Positions 43,546-52,725 of a stretch of 64,000 nucleotides of DNA are shown here, piece by piece (the stretch's first letter is position 1; each line of letters starts with the position of its first letter). The notes beneath the pieces were generated by a model. It searched no databases. It was not told the DNA's origin and worked only from the letters and a program-made list of their open reading frames with translations. Location of the stretch: the NCBI RefSeq assembly GCF_031979925.1, contig NZ_DALZFB010000009.1, forward strand, positions 62,001-126,000, in the 5' to 3' direction. A program made the position numbers and the translations under genes. Source of the DNA: Pseudescherichia sp031979925 (lineage in GTDB: Bacteria; Pseudomonadota; Gammaproteobacteria; Enterobacterales; Enterobacteriaceae).

Positions 43546-44124
43546 TTAATGTAGCGTTGGCTTACGCACTTCCGGTGCGGTCGGCTGTGGACGGGTAAAG
43601 GTATCGTGGCAGAGCAGCGCCGCCACGCGGACGTACTCAACGATCTCTTCGAGCGACATCTCCAGCTCTTCCTGATCTTCGTCCTCGTCGTAGCCCAGCT
43701 GCGCGATGTTGCGTAGATCGTCGATGGCCTCGCCGGTATCGCCGGTGACCTTATCGAGCTTCGGCTGCGTGACGCCCAGTCCCAGCAGGAAGTGGTTCAC
43801 CCAGCCCGCCATGGCGTCGGCACGGTCAAACACGCTGACCTCGTCGCCATCCGGCAGAAAGAGCTGGAACTGGAAGCCATCGTCCTCCAGCGCGTCGCTG
43901 GTGGCGGCGTGCATCTTACGCAGCGCCTCGGCCAGCTCATGGCCGAACGCCAGGCCTTCGTTGGTGAGATCGTGCAGCAGCGGCTGCCACGAAGTGTCGT
44001 TATTGCCGCCGCAAAGCATCCCGCCGATCAGACCGTGCATCTCGGCTGGCGTTAAGCCAACACCCTGTTGGTTGAGTAACTGGTTCAATTCATTGTAACC
44101 AGGCATTTCGTTCTGTATTGACAT
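43546..44124 (-). CDS. ygfB: UPF0149 family protein YgfB
   Basis: This 192-residue soluble helical protein matches E. coli YgfB. The family pattern includes MHGLIGGMLCGGN near residue 29-41 and LHDLTNEG, and an acidic stretch DEDEDQEELEMSLEEI lies near the C-terminus. The ATG at 44124 is chosen because the family start MSIQNEMPGYNELN follows it; a longer reading adds Arg-rich sequence. In Pseudomonas a homologue influences transcription anti-termination of an ampD-type gene; its role in enterobacteria is not established. It leads the pepP-ubi operon and is divergent from zapA. Confidence 0.94.
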   Translation of the reverse strand: MSIQNEMPGYNELNQLLNQQGVGLTPAEMHGLIGGMLCGGNNDTSWQPLLHDLTNEGLAFGHELAEALRKMHAATSDALEDDGFQFQLFLPDGDEVSVFDRADAMAGWVNHFLLGLGVTQPKLDKVTGDTGEAIDDLRNIAQLGYDEDEDQEELEMSLEEIVEYVRVAALLCHDTFTRPQPTAPEVRKPTLH

Positions 44125-44386
44125 GCGCATTCGTCGTCGTTGGGAGGAAGATTCATGGTATGCTACCACTTTGGACCCTGGTGATATAGCCGTCAGATTT
44201 CGCCAAACATGCGTTTGCGACCTTTACGTATAGGTTTCTTTTTACGGCTATGTTAAGAGAATAGGCTAAGAGTTCAGGTTATGAGAATCTGCTTGAATCC
44301 TCTAACCAGGGTAGCTATAGTGTCGCCCCTTCGCAGCCATGACTCGGTTGCCAAGGTAGAGCGCAGTCAAACAGCAGGAAGGTGTC

Positions 44387-44716
44387 ATGTCTGCACAACC
44401 CGTCGATATCCAAATTTTTGGCCGTTCACTGCGCGTGAACTGTCCGCCTGAACAGCGGGACGCTCTCAATCAGGCTGCAGATGATCTGAATCAGCGGTTG
44501 CAAGATCTGAAAGTTCGCACTAGAGTCACAAATACTGAGCAGCTAGTTTTCATCGCCGCGTTGAACATTAGCTACGAACTGGCTCAGGAAAAGGCAAAAA
44601 CCCGCGACTACGCATCCAGCATGGAGCAGCGTATTCGACTGTTACAGCAGACCATCGAACAGGCATTGCTTGATCAGGGTCGCATAAACGAAAGACCGGG
44701 GCCTAAGTTTGAATAA
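44387..44716 (+). CDS. zapA: Cell division protein ZapA
   Basis: This 109-residue FtsZ-ring stabiliser, the same length as in E. coli, has the N-terminal globular head (PVDIQIFGRSLRVNCPPEQRDAL) and a C-terminal coiled coil (about residues 50-98: ALNISYELAQEKAKTRDY to QTIEQAL) used for tetramers. The ribosome site is AGGAAGG 5 bases upstream. The 6S RNA gene starts 41 bases after its stop, as in E. coli. Confidence 0.97.
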   Translation: MSAQPVDIQIFGRSLRVNCPPEQRDALNQAADDLNQRLQDLKVRTRVTNTEQLVFIAALNISYELAQEKAKTRDYASSMEQRIRLLQQTIEQALLDQGRINERPGPKFE

Positions 44717-44757
44717 CACTTCAAGGTCTACTATGGTAGAGTGACCGTGAAGAAAAA

Positions 44758-44941
44758 ATTTCTCTGAGATGTTCGCAAGCGGGCCAGTCCCCTGAGCCGA
44801 TATTTCATACCACAAGAATGTGGCGCTCCATGGTTGGTGAGCATGCTCGGTTCGTCCGAGAAGCCTTAAAACTATGACGACATATTCACCTTGAACCAAG
44901 GGTTCAAGGGTTACAGCCTGCGGCGGCATCTCGGAGATTCC
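44758..44941 (+). ncRNA. ssrS: 6S RNA
   Basis: These 184 bases match E. coli 6S RNA along most of the length: the 5' end ATTTCTCTGAGATG, the central bubble region CGATATTTCATACCACAAG, CATGCTCGGTTCGTCCGAG and the 3' end GGCATCTCGGAGATTCC. The terminal arms pair (CTCTGAGATG with CATCTCGGAG). 6S RNA binds sigma-70 RNA polymerase in stationary phase. It lies between zapA and ygfA and is processed from a transcript that also carries ygfA. Confidence 0.97.
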
Positions 44942-44960
44942 CCTTCCTCTACCTGATACC

Positions 44961-45557
44961 ATGACATCACTCGCGCTACCCGTTTCACCCCGACAGCTCA
45001 TTCGCCAGCAGATCCGCCAGCGTCGCCGTGCTTTAAGCAACGACGAGCAGCGTAGCTATGCCCAACAGGCCGCTAACCGCATGATGGCGTTTCCGCCCAT
45101 GGTGCTGGCCCATACCGTGGCGCTATTTCTCTCTTTCGACGGTGAGCTTGATACCCGCCCGCTGATCGAGCAGCTCTGGCGCAGTGGCAAACGCGTCTGC
45201 CTGCCGGTTTTGCACCCCTTTAGCCCCGGCAATCTGCTGTTTCTGCACTACCATCCCGAGAGTGAGCTGGTGGTGAATCATCTGAAAATTTATGAGCCAA
45301 AGCTCGATCTGCGCGACGTCACGCCGCTCGATAAGCTGGATGTTTTAGTCACGCCGCTGGTGGCCTTTGACAATCAGGGGCAAAGGCTGGGGATGGGCGG
45401 TGGCTTTTACGATCGCACGCTACAGAAGTGGCAGCAGCACGGCTTTACGCCGGTGGGCTACGCCCATGACTGCCAGCAGGTCGATGCCCTGCCGGTAGAG
45501 GAGTGGGATATTCCGTTGCCTGCGGTGGTGACCCCATCGCAGACGTGGCAGTGGTAG
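44961..45557 (+). CDS. ygfA: 5-formyltetrahydrofolate cyclo-ligase
   Basis: This 198-residue enzyme (Fau) converts 5-formyl-THF to 5,10-methenyl-THF with ATP. The family motifs are RQQIRQRRRALS near the N-terminus, LSFDGELDTRPLIEQLWRSGK and the nucleotide-binding GQRLGMGGGFYDRTL at about residue 140. Its 5' end is 19 bases after the 6S RNA and it is cotranscribed with it in E. coli, where it is linked to persister formation. It faces serA across a short REP-type hairpin. Confidence 0.96.
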   Translation: MTSLALPVSPRQLIRQQIRQRRRALSNDEQRSYAQQAANRMMAFPPMVLAHTVALFLSFDGELDTRPLIEQLWRSGKRVCLPVLHPFSPGNLLFLHYHPESELVVNHLKIYEPKLDLRDVTPLDKLDVLVTPLVAFDNQGQRLGMGGGFYDRTLQKWQQHGFTPVGYAHDCQQVDALPVEEWDIPLPAVVTPSQTWQW

Positions 45558-45582
45558 GCCCGGCAGGCACGCCGGGCAAAAC
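45555..45582. repeat. REP-type hairpin between ygfA and serA
   Basis: GTAGGCCCGGC and GCCGGGC arms form a hairpin in the 28-base convergent gap of ygfA and serA. It is half of a REP pair and probably serves as a two-way transcript end. The E. coli sibC locus expected here is absent. Confidence 0.7.
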
Positions 45583-45585
45583 AGA

Positions 45586-46818
45586 TCAGTAGAGCAGACG
45601 CGCGCGGATGGTACCTGCGATGCCCTTCATGCTCTGTAGCGCCTTCTGCGCCACCTCTTCTTCCGCCTCGATATCGATCACCACGTAGCCCATCTGCGGC
45701 GTCGTTTGCAGATACTGGGCAGCGATGTTGACGCCCTGCTCCGCGAAGATCTGGTTGATGGCGGTCAGCACGCCAGGGCGGTTCTCATGGATATGCAGCA
45801 GACGACGACCGCCGTGCAGAGGCAGGGAGACCTCCGGGAAGTTGACGGCAGAGAGCGTGGAGCCGTTGTCTGAATATTTCGCCAGCTTGCCCGCCACTTC
45901 GAGACCGATGTTCTCCTGCGCTTCCTGCGTGGAGCCGCCAATGTGCGGCGTCAGCAGCACGTTATCGAATTCACAGAGCGGAGACTCAAACGGATCGCTG
46001 TTGGTCGCCGGCTCGGTCGGGAAGACGTCGATAGCTGCCCCGGCCAGATGCTTGTTGCGCAGCGCATCGCAGAGGGCCGGAATATCAACCACCGTGCCGC
46101 GTGAGGCGTTGATCAGCAGCGAGCCGGGCTTCATCAGGGCTAGCTCTTCGACGCCGATCATGTTCTTCGTCGAGGCATTTTCCGGCACGTGCAGACTCAC
46201 CACGTCGCTCATATTCAGCAGGTCAGAGAGGTGCTGAACCTGGGTAGCGTTGCCCAGCGGCAGTTTGCTTTCGATATCGTAGAAGAAGACGTTCATCCCC
46301 AGCGACTCCGCCAGAATGCCCAGCTGGGTGCCGATATGGCCGTAGCCGATAATACCGAGCTTCTTACCACGCGCTTCATAGGAGCCAGCGGCGAGTTTGT
46401 TCCAGACGCCGCGGTGCGCTTTGGCGTTGGCTTCCGGAATGCCGCGCATCAGCAGCAGCAGCTCACCGATCACCAGTTCCGCCACTGAACGGGTGTTAGA
46501 GAATGGGGCGTTGAATACCGGCACGCCGCGTTTAGCGGCAGCGTTGAGGTCAACCTGGTTGGTGCCGATACAGAAGCAGCCGACGGCGACCAGCTTCTCT
46601 GCGGCAGCAAAGATCTCTTCCGTCAGATGGGTACGGGAACGCAGGCCGATGAAATGGGCATCACGGATCGACTCTTTCAGTTGAGCGCTGTCCAGCGCCC
46701 CTTTGTGAAATTCGATGTTGGTGTAACCCGCCGCACGAAGGCTATCCAGCGCTTTCTGGTGTACGCCTTCGACCAGCAGAAACTTAATTTTGTCTTTTTC
46801 CAGTGATACTTTTGCCAT
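45586..46818 (-). CDS. serA: D-3-phosphoglycerate dehydrogenase
   Basis: This 410-residue enzyme, the same length as E. coli SerA, commits 3-phosphoglycerate to serine synthesis. The NAD Rossmann motif is GIIGYGHIGTQLG (about residue 155-167). Catalytic Arg, Glu and His lie in NASRGTVVD, FPTEP and TPHIGGST. A C-terminal ACT domain (about residue 335-410: HENRPGVLTAINQIF) gives serine feedback inhibition. The ATG at 46818 matches MAKVSLEKDKIKFLL of E. coli. The rpiA-serA gap contains the promoter region, where Lrp and ArgP-type control is known in E. coli. Confidence 0.98.
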   Translation of the reverse strand: MAKVSLEKDKIKFLLVEGVHQKALDSLRAAGYTNIEFHKGALDSAQLKESIRDAHFIGLRSRTHLTEEIFAAAEKLVAVGCFCIGTNQVDLNAAAKRGVPVFNAPFSNTRSVAELVIGELLLLMRGIPEANAKAHRGVWNKLAAGSYEARGKKLGIIGYGHIGTQLGILAESLGMNVFFYDIESKLPLGNATQVQHLSDLLNMSDVVSLHVPENASTKNMIGVEELALMKPGSLLINASRGTVVDIPALCDALRNKHLAGAAIDVFPTEPATNSDPFESPLCEFDNVLLTPHIGGSTQEAQENIGLEVAGKLAKYSDNGSTLSAVNFPEVSLPLHGGRRLLHIHENRPGVLTAINQIFAEQGVNIAAQYLQTTPQMGYVVIDIEAEEEVAQKALQSMKGIAGTIRARLLY

Positions 46819-47072
46819 TTCCCCGACCCTGTTATTTTCTAAATCAATGTGTGTTCGCCTTAGCCAACATATCAAAAAAAACTATTGCGGCAATATGAAC
46901 GTTTGCGTCGGCGGTATGAAGAAAAGTCATGCAGCGGAGTTTGGCAGAGGAAAATGCTGGCAGATTGGCGAAACGGCGGCAGGATCGCCAGCGGCTGGCT
47001 GAAAACGTGACACAAGTCACCAAATTCAGCCAGGGAAAATTTTTTCAACGGCGAGCGCGGCTTGCCATCAGA

Positions 47073-47732
47073 TCATTTTACGATGGTTTTCACGCCGTCG
47101 GCGGTACCGATCAGCGCCACGTCCGCGCCACGGTTGGCGAACAGCCCGACGGTCACCACGCCTGGAATGCCGTTAATGGCGTTTTCCAGCGCCACCGGAT
47201 CGATAATCTCCAGGCCGTGCACGTCGAGGATCACGTTACCGTTGTCGGTCACTACGCCCTGGCGGTATTCCGGACGGCCGCCCAGCTTCACCAGCTGGCG
47301 AGCAACGGCGCTGCGGGCCATGGGGATCACTTCCACCGGCAACGGGAAGTTGCCCAGTATGGCGACCTCTTTTGACGCATCGGCAATACAGATAAACTTA
47401 TCCGCCACGGAGGCAATGATCTTTTCGCGGGTCAGCGCCGCGCCGCCGCCTTTGATCATCTGCATCTGGCCGTTGATCTCGTCAGCACCGTCCACATAGA
47501 CGCCAAGACGATCGACCTCGTTGAGATCGAACACGGTGATGCCAAGGGATTTCAGCTTCTCAGTGGAGGCGTCAGAGCTGGAGACCGCCCCTTCAATCTG
47601 TCCCTTCATCGTGCCCAGCGCATCGATAAAGTGTGCAGCCGTTGAACCAGTGCCAACCCCGACAATGGTGCCTGGCTCAACGTAGTTTAGCGCCGCCCAG
47701 CCTACTGCTTTTTTTAGTTCATCCTGCGTCAT
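47073..47732 (-). CDS. rpiA: Ribose-5-phosphate isomerase A
   Basis: This 219-residue enzyme interconverts ribose 5-phosphate and ribulose 5-phosphate. Active-site motifs are GVGTGSTAAHFI (residues about 24-35), SSSDAST, YVDGADEIN (about 80-88) and KGGGAALTREKI (about 94-105, with the catalytic Glu and Lys). Length equals E. coli RpiA. The ATG at 47732 fits the family start MTQDELKKAVGWAAL. It is divergent from argP across a 175-base gap. Confidence 0.98.
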   Translation of the reverse strand: MTQDELKKAVGWAALNYVEPGTIVGVGTGSTAAHFIDALGTMKGQIEGAVSSSDASTEKLKSLGITVFDLNEVDRLGVYVDGADEINGQMQMIKGGGAALTREKIIASVADKFICIADASKEVAILGNFPLPVEVIPMARSAVARQLVKLGGRPEYRQGVVTDNGNVILDVHGLEIIDPVALENAINGIPGVVTVGLFANRGADVALIGTADGVKTIVK

Positions 47733-47907
47733 GATCGTTTGCCTGTGGTGTGGAGACTCAACGCGCATTATAAGGCATCGGTCGTTGAAATGTCCCTGTG
47801 ATCTATGTCACAACTCTCAGTGAAAACCACAGGCGTGCATTTCGTCTGTATCTAACGAAAATTTATGTCATAGTGCTGTTAATCACACTTTGGAGCACCT
47901 CTTAGCA

Positions 47908-48801
47908 ATGAAACGTCCGGACTACAGAACACTACAGGCGCTTGATGCGGTCATTCGTGAACGCGGGTTTGAGCGTGCCGCGCAAAAACTGTGTATTACC
48001 CAGTCCGCCGTCTCACAACGTATTAAACAGCTGGAAAATATGTTCGGTCAGCCGCTGCTGGTACGCACCGTGCCGCCGCGTCCAACCGAGCAGGGGCAGA
48101 AGCTGCTGGCGCTGCTGCGCCAGGTCGAGCTGTTAGAAGATGAGTGGCTGGGGGATGAGCAGACCGGCTCCACGCCGCTACTGCTCTCTCTGGCGGTCAA
48201 CGCCGACAGCCTGGCGACCTGGCTCCTGCCTGCGCTGGCTCCGGTGCTGGTTGACTCACCGATCCGCCTTAATCTGCAGGTGGAGGACGAGACCCGCACC
48301 CAGGAGCGTCTGCGCCGGGGTGAAGTGGTCGGGGCGGTCAGTATCCAGTCCCAGGCGCTGCCAAGCTGCCTGGTGGATCGGCTCGGGGCGCTCGACTACC
48401 TGTTTGTTGGCTCAAAAGCCTTTGCCGAACGCTACTTCCCCAACGGGGTGACACGCTCGGCGCTGTTGAAAGCTCCGGCGGTGGCGTTTGATCATCTTGA
48501 CGACATGCATCAGGCCTTTTTACAGCAGAACTTCGACCTGCCGCCGGGCAGCGTGCCGTGCCATATCGTTAACTCGTCCGAAGCCTTTGTACAGCTGGCG
48601 CGCCAGGGCACAACCTGCTGCATGATCCCGCACCTGCAAATCGAGCGCGAGCTGGACAGCGGCGAGCTGATTGACCTGACGCCCGGTCTGTTCCAGCGCC
48701 GGATGCTCTTCTGGCACCGCTTCGCGCCAGAGAGCCGCATGATGCGCAACGTCACCGAAGCGCTGCTGGCCCATGGTCGCCGCGTGCTGCGCCAGGATTA
48801 A
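47908..48801 (+). CDS. argP: LysR-type regulator ArgP (IciA)
   Basis: This 297-residue regulator responds to arginine and lysine and activates argO among others; it also binds oriC 13-mers in vitro. The N-terminal LysR HTH is RGFERAAQKLCITQSAVSQRIKQLE (about residue 19-43), followed by a two-lobed effector domain from about residue 90. It is nearly identical to E. coli ArgP. The ATG at 47908 gives the E. coli length; the GGAG lies about 12 bases upstream, unusually far, and a TTG at 47890 is an alternative. Its target argO lies about 1 kb downstream on the other strand. Confidence 0.97.
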   Translation: MKRPDYRTLQALDAVIRERGFERAAQKLCITQSAVSQRIKQLENMFGQPLLVRTVPPRPTEQGQKLLALLRQVELLEDEWLGDEQTGSTPLLLSLAVNADSLATWLLPALAPVLVDSPIRLNLQVEDETRTQERLRRGEVVGAVSIQSQALPSCLVDRLGALDYLFVGSKAFAERYFPNGVTRSALLKAPAVAFDHLDDMHQAFLQQNFDLPPGSVPCHIVNSSEAFVQLARQGTTCCMIPHLQIERELDSGELIDLTPGLFQRRMLFWHRFAPESRMMRNVTEALLAHGRRVLRQD

Positions 48802-48811
48802 AACGGGAAGG

Positions 48812-48841
48812 TATCCGGCCAGGTTTGGTCCCGGCCGGATA
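48812..48841. terminator. Hairpin between argP and yggE
   Basis: TATCCGGCC pairs with GGCCGGATA around a 12-base loop in the 48-base convergent gap. Neither strand has a T run, so it may be a mild two-way terminator or transcript-stabilising stem. Confidence 0.5.
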
Positions 48842-48849
48842 AGAGAAGT

Positions 48850-49626
48850 TTACTGCTGGGCTGGCTGAGTGGACTGGGATGGTGCCGACTGCTCTGGCGT
48901 AGAGTGAGAAGTCTGACCCGCCTGCGGTTGCAGCTCAAACACCACGTCAACCTGATCGTCAAACTGGATGGTTGGCTGCTCGTAGGTCTCCTGCGCCGAT
49001 GCCGTCGCCGCGTCTGCCTTCATCATGCGTACCATCGGGGTAGGCTGATAGTTAGAGACGTGGTAGCGCACGCTGTATACCGGACCCAGGGTAGACTTAA
49101 AGCCCGCAGCAAGCTGACCGGCCTGACGCACCGCATCATCGATTGCCGCTTTACGCGCTTTGTCTTTATAGGCTTCCGGTTGCGCAACGCCCAGCGTGAC
49201 CGCACGGATCTCGTTCAGCCCGGCCTTCAGCGCGCCGTCCAGCAGCGAATTAAGCTTATCCAGCTCGCGCAGCGTCACCTCTACGGTACGTACCGCCCGA
49301 TACCCCTTCAGAATGCTTTTGCCGTTCTGATAGTCATAGTCCGGCTGCGTACGCAGGTTAGCGGAGTTGATGTCCTTCTTCGCCACGCCGTTCTGCTCGA
49401 GGAAGCTCAGGTATTGCGCAACGCGATCGTCGGCCTGCTTCTTCGCCGATGCCGCATCTTTTGCCGCAACGTTAACTTCAATCGCCAGGGTGGCGATATC
49501 CGGTACGGCATCCACGCTTGCCGTACCCGAGGTAACAATATGCGGGCCGTTTGGCAACTCATTTGCCTGAACCGACAGCGCACCTAATCCAACTAATGCC
49601 GCAAGGGCCATCACTTTGAACTTCAC
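48850..49626 (-). CDS. yggE: SIMPL-domain periplasmic protein YggE
   Basis: This 258-residue protein starts with GTG at 49626 (GGAGA about 8 bases upstream). It has a Sec signal peptide (residues 1-22, cut after VQA) and a SIMPL/DUF541 domain (PHIVTSGTASVDAVPDIATLAIEV onward). In E. coli YggE forms an oligomeric periplasmic ring and is linked to oxidative-stress tolerance. The last 25 residues are rich in Gln, Ser, Thr and Pro (SHSTPEQSAPSQSTQPAQQ), about 12 longer than in E. coli and probably disordered. Confidence 0.94.
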   Translation of the reverse strand: MKFKVMALAALVGLGALSVQANELPNGPHIVTSGTASVDAVPDIATLAIEVNVAAKDAASAKKQADDRVAQYLSFLEQNGVAKKDINSANLRTQPDYDYQNGKSILKGYRAVRTVEVTLRELDKLNSLLDGALKAGLNEIRAVTLGVAQPEAYKDKARKAAIDDAVRQAGQLAAGFKSTLGPVYSVRYHVSNYQPTPMVRMMKADAATASAQETYEQPTIQFDDQVDVVFELQPQAGQTSHSTPEQSAPSQSTQPAQQ

Positions 49627-49731
49627 CGTAGCTTCTCCTTGTCTGAATATTCGCCGCGGACGCGGACGTATGGCTGCAAGCTTAACGTTTCCGGCCCGGT
49701 TGTCCATCGGACTTAGCCTGATAACGCTACC

Positions 49732-50361
49732 CTACAGCACCTGCAAATGATGAATACCTTCCTTCGCCAGCTGAAACGCAATAAACCACATGATAGCGCC
49801 AACGACGATGTTGATAATACGCTGCGCCTTAGCGGTGCGCAGGCGCGGCGCAAGCCAGCTTGCCAGCAGCGCCAGGCCGAAAAACCAGATAACCGAGGCG
49901 CTGATAGTCCCAAGCGCAAACCAGCGCTTCGGCTCGGCCGCCAGCTGCCCACCCAGACTGCCAAGCACTACAAAGGTGTCGAGATAGACGTGGGGATTAA
50001 GCCAGGTCACCGCCAGCATAGTCATAATAATTCGCCAGCGCCCCTGTTTTAACACCTCAGCACTGGCCAGCTCAAGCTGCTGGCTGAACGCCGTCTTCAG
50101 TGCGCCAAAGCCGTACCAGAGCAGAAACGCCACGCCGCCCCAGGTTACCAGCGCCATCAGCCACGGCGACTGCATCAGCACGGCGCTGCCGCCAAAGATC
50201 CCCGCGCAGATCAGGATCAGATCGCTAAGGGCACATAGCCCGGCCACCATCAGCGGATATTGACGGCGGATCCCCTGATTCATCACAAACGCATTCTGTG
50301 GGCCTAGCGGCAGGATCAGCGCTGCACCTAATGCAACACCTTGAAAATAATAACTTAGCAC
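49732..50361 (-). CDS. argO: L-arginine exporter ArgO
   Basis: This 209-residue LysE-family exporter has six hydrophobic segments. LPLGPQNAFVMNQGIRRQY follows helix 1, and the conserved LAVTWLNPHVYLDTFVVLGSLG motif is at about residue 115-136. It exports arginine and canavanine in E. coli and is activated by ArgP. It starts with GTG, with GAGG upstream. It is separated from mscS by 133 bases, which should carry the ArgP-dependent promoter. Confidence 0.96.
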   Translation of the reverse strand: MLSYYFQGVALGAALILPLGPQNAFVMNQGIRRQYPLMVAGLCALSDLILICAGIFGGSAVLMQSPWLMALVTWGGVAFLLWYGFGALKTAFSQQLELASAEVLKQGRWRIIMTMLAVTWLNPHVYLDTFVVLGSLGGQLAAEPKRWFALGTISASVIWFFGLALLASWLAPRLRTAKAQRIINIVVGAIMWFIAFQLAKEGIHHLQVL

Positions 50362-50494
50362 CGTAACTGCCTCTACCTAATAGTGAATGGCGGAGACTAT
50401 ACCGTGCCCTTATTATAAGCGGAAATTTAAAATTCTAATCAGTTATCAGTAACGCTAATAAGAAGAGAGGCCAGCAACGCTGGCCCTGGGGATA

Positions 50495-51364
50495 TTACTG
50501 CTGCTCGGCAGGCTGAGCCGCTTTCTCGCGCTTGAAGTGTACGTCCATCTGCGGATAAGGGAAGCCAATGCCATGGGCGTCAAACGTATTCTTAATGCGC
50601 TCCAGCACGTCCCAGTAAACCGCTTGCAAATCGCTGCTGTTGCTCCAGGTACGAATCACAAAGTTGACCGAGGAGGCACCCAGCTCGTTCATGCGGACGG
50701 TCATCTCGCGATCTTTAAGGATACGATCGTCAGACTCGATAATTTCGGTCAGCAGCTTTCTTACCAGATCGATATCCGCATCGTAGTCGACACCGATAAT
50801 GAACTCGTTACGGCGCACCGGCTCGCGGGAGAAATTGATGATGTTGCCCGCAATGATTTTGCCGTTGGGGATGACAATGTAGCGGCCATCGGCTGAACGC
50901 ATGGTAGTAGAGAAAATCTGCACGTGTAGAACGGTACCCGCCACGCCGCCTAAATCGACATACTCACCGGCACGGAACGGACGGAAAGTTACCAGCAGCA
51001 CGCCTGCGGCAAGGTTAGAGAGCGACCCCTGCAACGCAAGACCAATGGCCAGACCCGCGGCACCCAGTACGGCGATCACCGATGCGGTCTGCACACCTAC
51101 CCGGCCTAGTGCGGCGATCAGGGTAAAGGCAATAATGCCATAACGCACCAGCGCAGAGAGAAAGTCAGCTACCGTGGCATCAATATGGCGAGCCACCATT
51201 AGTCGGTTGATACCGTTAGAAATGACCCGAGCGATGATCATCCCGATAATGAGGATAACAATCGCCGCAACGATGTTGACGGCATAGCTCAGCAGCAGCG
51301 CCTGGTTGCGCACCAGCCAGCCGCCGGCGTTATTTATGCTACCCAGCACATTAAGATCGTCCAT
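50495..51364 (-). CDS. mscS: Small-conductance mechanosensitive channel MscS
   Basis: This 289-residue channel (E. coli 286) opens under membrane tension to release solutes after hypo-osmotic shock. It has three helices; the pore-lining TM3 is VLGAAGLAIGLALQGSLSNLAAGVLLV with the Gly/Ala packing pattern at about residues 94-120. The beta domain starts at FRPFRAGEYVDLGGVAGTV and the alpha/beta C-terminal cage runs to the end. It lies downstream of fbaA on the same strand but behind that gene's terminator. Confidence 0.97.
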   Translation of the reverse strand: MDDLNVLGSINNAGGWLVRNQALLLSYAVNIVAAIVILIIGMIIARVISNGINRLMVARHIDATVADFLSALVRYGIIAFTLIAALGRVGVQTASVIAVLGAAGLAIGLALQGSLSNLAAGVLLVTFRPFRAGEYVDLGGVAGTVLHVQIFSTTMRSADGRYIVIPNGKIIAGNIINFSREPVRRNEFIIGVDYDADIDLVRKLLTEIIESDDRILKDREMTVRMNELGASSVNFVIRTWSNSSDLQAVYWDVLERIKNTFDAHGIGFPYPQMDVHFKREKAAQPAEQQ

Positions 51365-51533
51365 TCACTGTTCCTTATGCTTACCTAAATGGATTAAAAG
51401 TCACGTAAAAACGTGAAGCAGGTCAGCAAAGCGTAAACAAAAAACGACACCTATGCCAAACCCTAAACGCACCGGCCGCACAAAACGCCCGCAACATGAG
51501 TCAATTTTCAGACTGGGTTTACGATACTCAGGC

Positions 51534-51561
51534 AAAAAAAATGGCTCCCCGTCGGGAGCCA
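51534..51561 (-). terminator. Terminator of epd-pgk-fbaA
   Basis: On the minus strand GTGGCTCCCG pairs with CGGGGAGCCA and is followed by seven T residues, 22 bases after the fbaA stop. Confidence 0.9.
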
Positions 51562-51582
51562 CTGTTTATTACACGCGTTAAA

Positions 51583-52659
51583 TTACAGAACGTCGATCGC
51601 GTTCAGCTCTTTAAACGCCTGCTCCAGACGCGTTACCATGCTGGCCTGTGCGGCACGCAGCCATACGCGCGGATCGTAGTATTTCTTGTTCGGCTGGTCT
51701 TCGCCTTTCGGGTTGCCCAGCTGAGACTGCAGGTAAGCTTCGTTCTCTTTGTAGTACTTCAGGATACCTTCCCAGTTAGCCCACTGAGTATCGGTATCGA
51801 TGTTCATTTTGATCACGCCGTAGCTTACGGAGTCTTTGATCTCCTGAGCAGAAGAGCCGGAACCGCCATGGAACACGAAGTTCAGGCTGTTGTGTGGCAG
51901 GTTATGTTTCTTAGAAACATACTCCTGGGAGTCGCGCAGGATGGTCGGGGTCAGCTTAACGTTGCCCGGCTTGTATACGCCGTGTACGTTACCGAAGGAA
52001 GCAGCAATGGTGAAGCGCGGGCTGATCGCGTTCAGCTTGGTGTACGCGTAGTCAACGTCTTCCGGCTGGGTGTAGAGTGCGGATGCGTCCATATGGCTGT
52101 TGTCCACGCCATCTTCTTCACCGCCGGTGCAACCCAGTTCGATCTCCAGAGTCATGCCCAGCTTGGACATACGCTCCAGGTACTTAGAGCAAATCTCGAT
52201 ATTCTCTTCCAGCGACTCTTCAGAGAGGTCGATCATGTGGGAGGAGAACAGCGGCTTACCGGTAGCGGCAAAGTGTTTTTCACCCGCGTCCAGCAGACCG
52301 TCGATCCACGGCAGCAGTTTCTTCGCGCAGTGGTCAGTGTGCAGGATCACCGGCACGCCGTAGTGCTCAGCCATCTGGTGAACGTGGTGGGCACCGGAGA
52401 TTGCGCCCAGGATAGCCGCCTGCTGGCCTTCGCCTTTGAAGCCTTTACCTGCGATAAACGCAGCACCGCCGTTAGAGAACTGAACGATAACCGGTGCTTT
52501 TACTTTTGCAGCAGTTTCGAGAACGGCGTTGATGGAGTCGGTACCTACGCAGTTAACCGCTGGCAGAGCAAAGTTGTTCTCTTTAGCTACCTGGAATACT
52601 TTCTGAACGTCATCACCGGTGATCACGCCTGGTTTTACGAAATCAAAAATTTTAGACAT
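51583..52659 (-). CDS. fbaA: Fructose-bisphosphate aldolase, class II
   Basis: This 358-residue zinc aldolase splits fructose 1,6-bisphosphate. Zinc ligands are visible in VILHTDHCAKKLLPWIDGL (first His) and in the later NVHGVYKPGNVKL and FVFHGGSGSS histidines. The acidic Asp of HTDHC is the catalytic base region. It follows pgk by 66 bases and is cotranscribed with epd and pgk, and it may also have its own promoter in the pgk-fbaA gap. Confidence 0.98.
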   Translation of the reverse strand: MSKIFDFVKPGVITGDDVQKVFQVAKENNFALPAVNCVGTDSINAVLETAAKVKAPVIVQFSNGGAAFIAGKGFKGEGQQAAILGAISGAHHVHQMAEHYGVPVILHTDHCAKKLLPWIDGLLDAGEKHFAATGKPLFSSHMIDLSEESLEENIEICSKYLERMSKLGMTLEIELGCTGGEEDGVDNSHMDASALYTQPEDVDYAYTKLNAISPRFTIAASFGNVHGVYKPGNVKLTPTILRDSQEYVSKKHNLPHNSLNFVFHGGSGSSAQEIKDSVSYGVIKMNIDTDTQWANWEGILKYYKENEAYLQSQLGNPKGEDQPNKKYYDPRVWLRAAQASMVTRLEQAFKELNAIDVL

Positions 52660-52725
52660 GTTGTAAATCCTGTATTTACAGAAAACGGGTCTGAAATCAG
52701 GCGGAGCGATCCGCCTGCTCAGGCA

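Noticed and set aside
44642..45040. A minus-strand open frame of 132 codons over the 6S RNA gene
   Set aside because: The interval is almost fully covered by the conserved 6S RNA and the ends of zapA and ygfA; no coding signal was seen.
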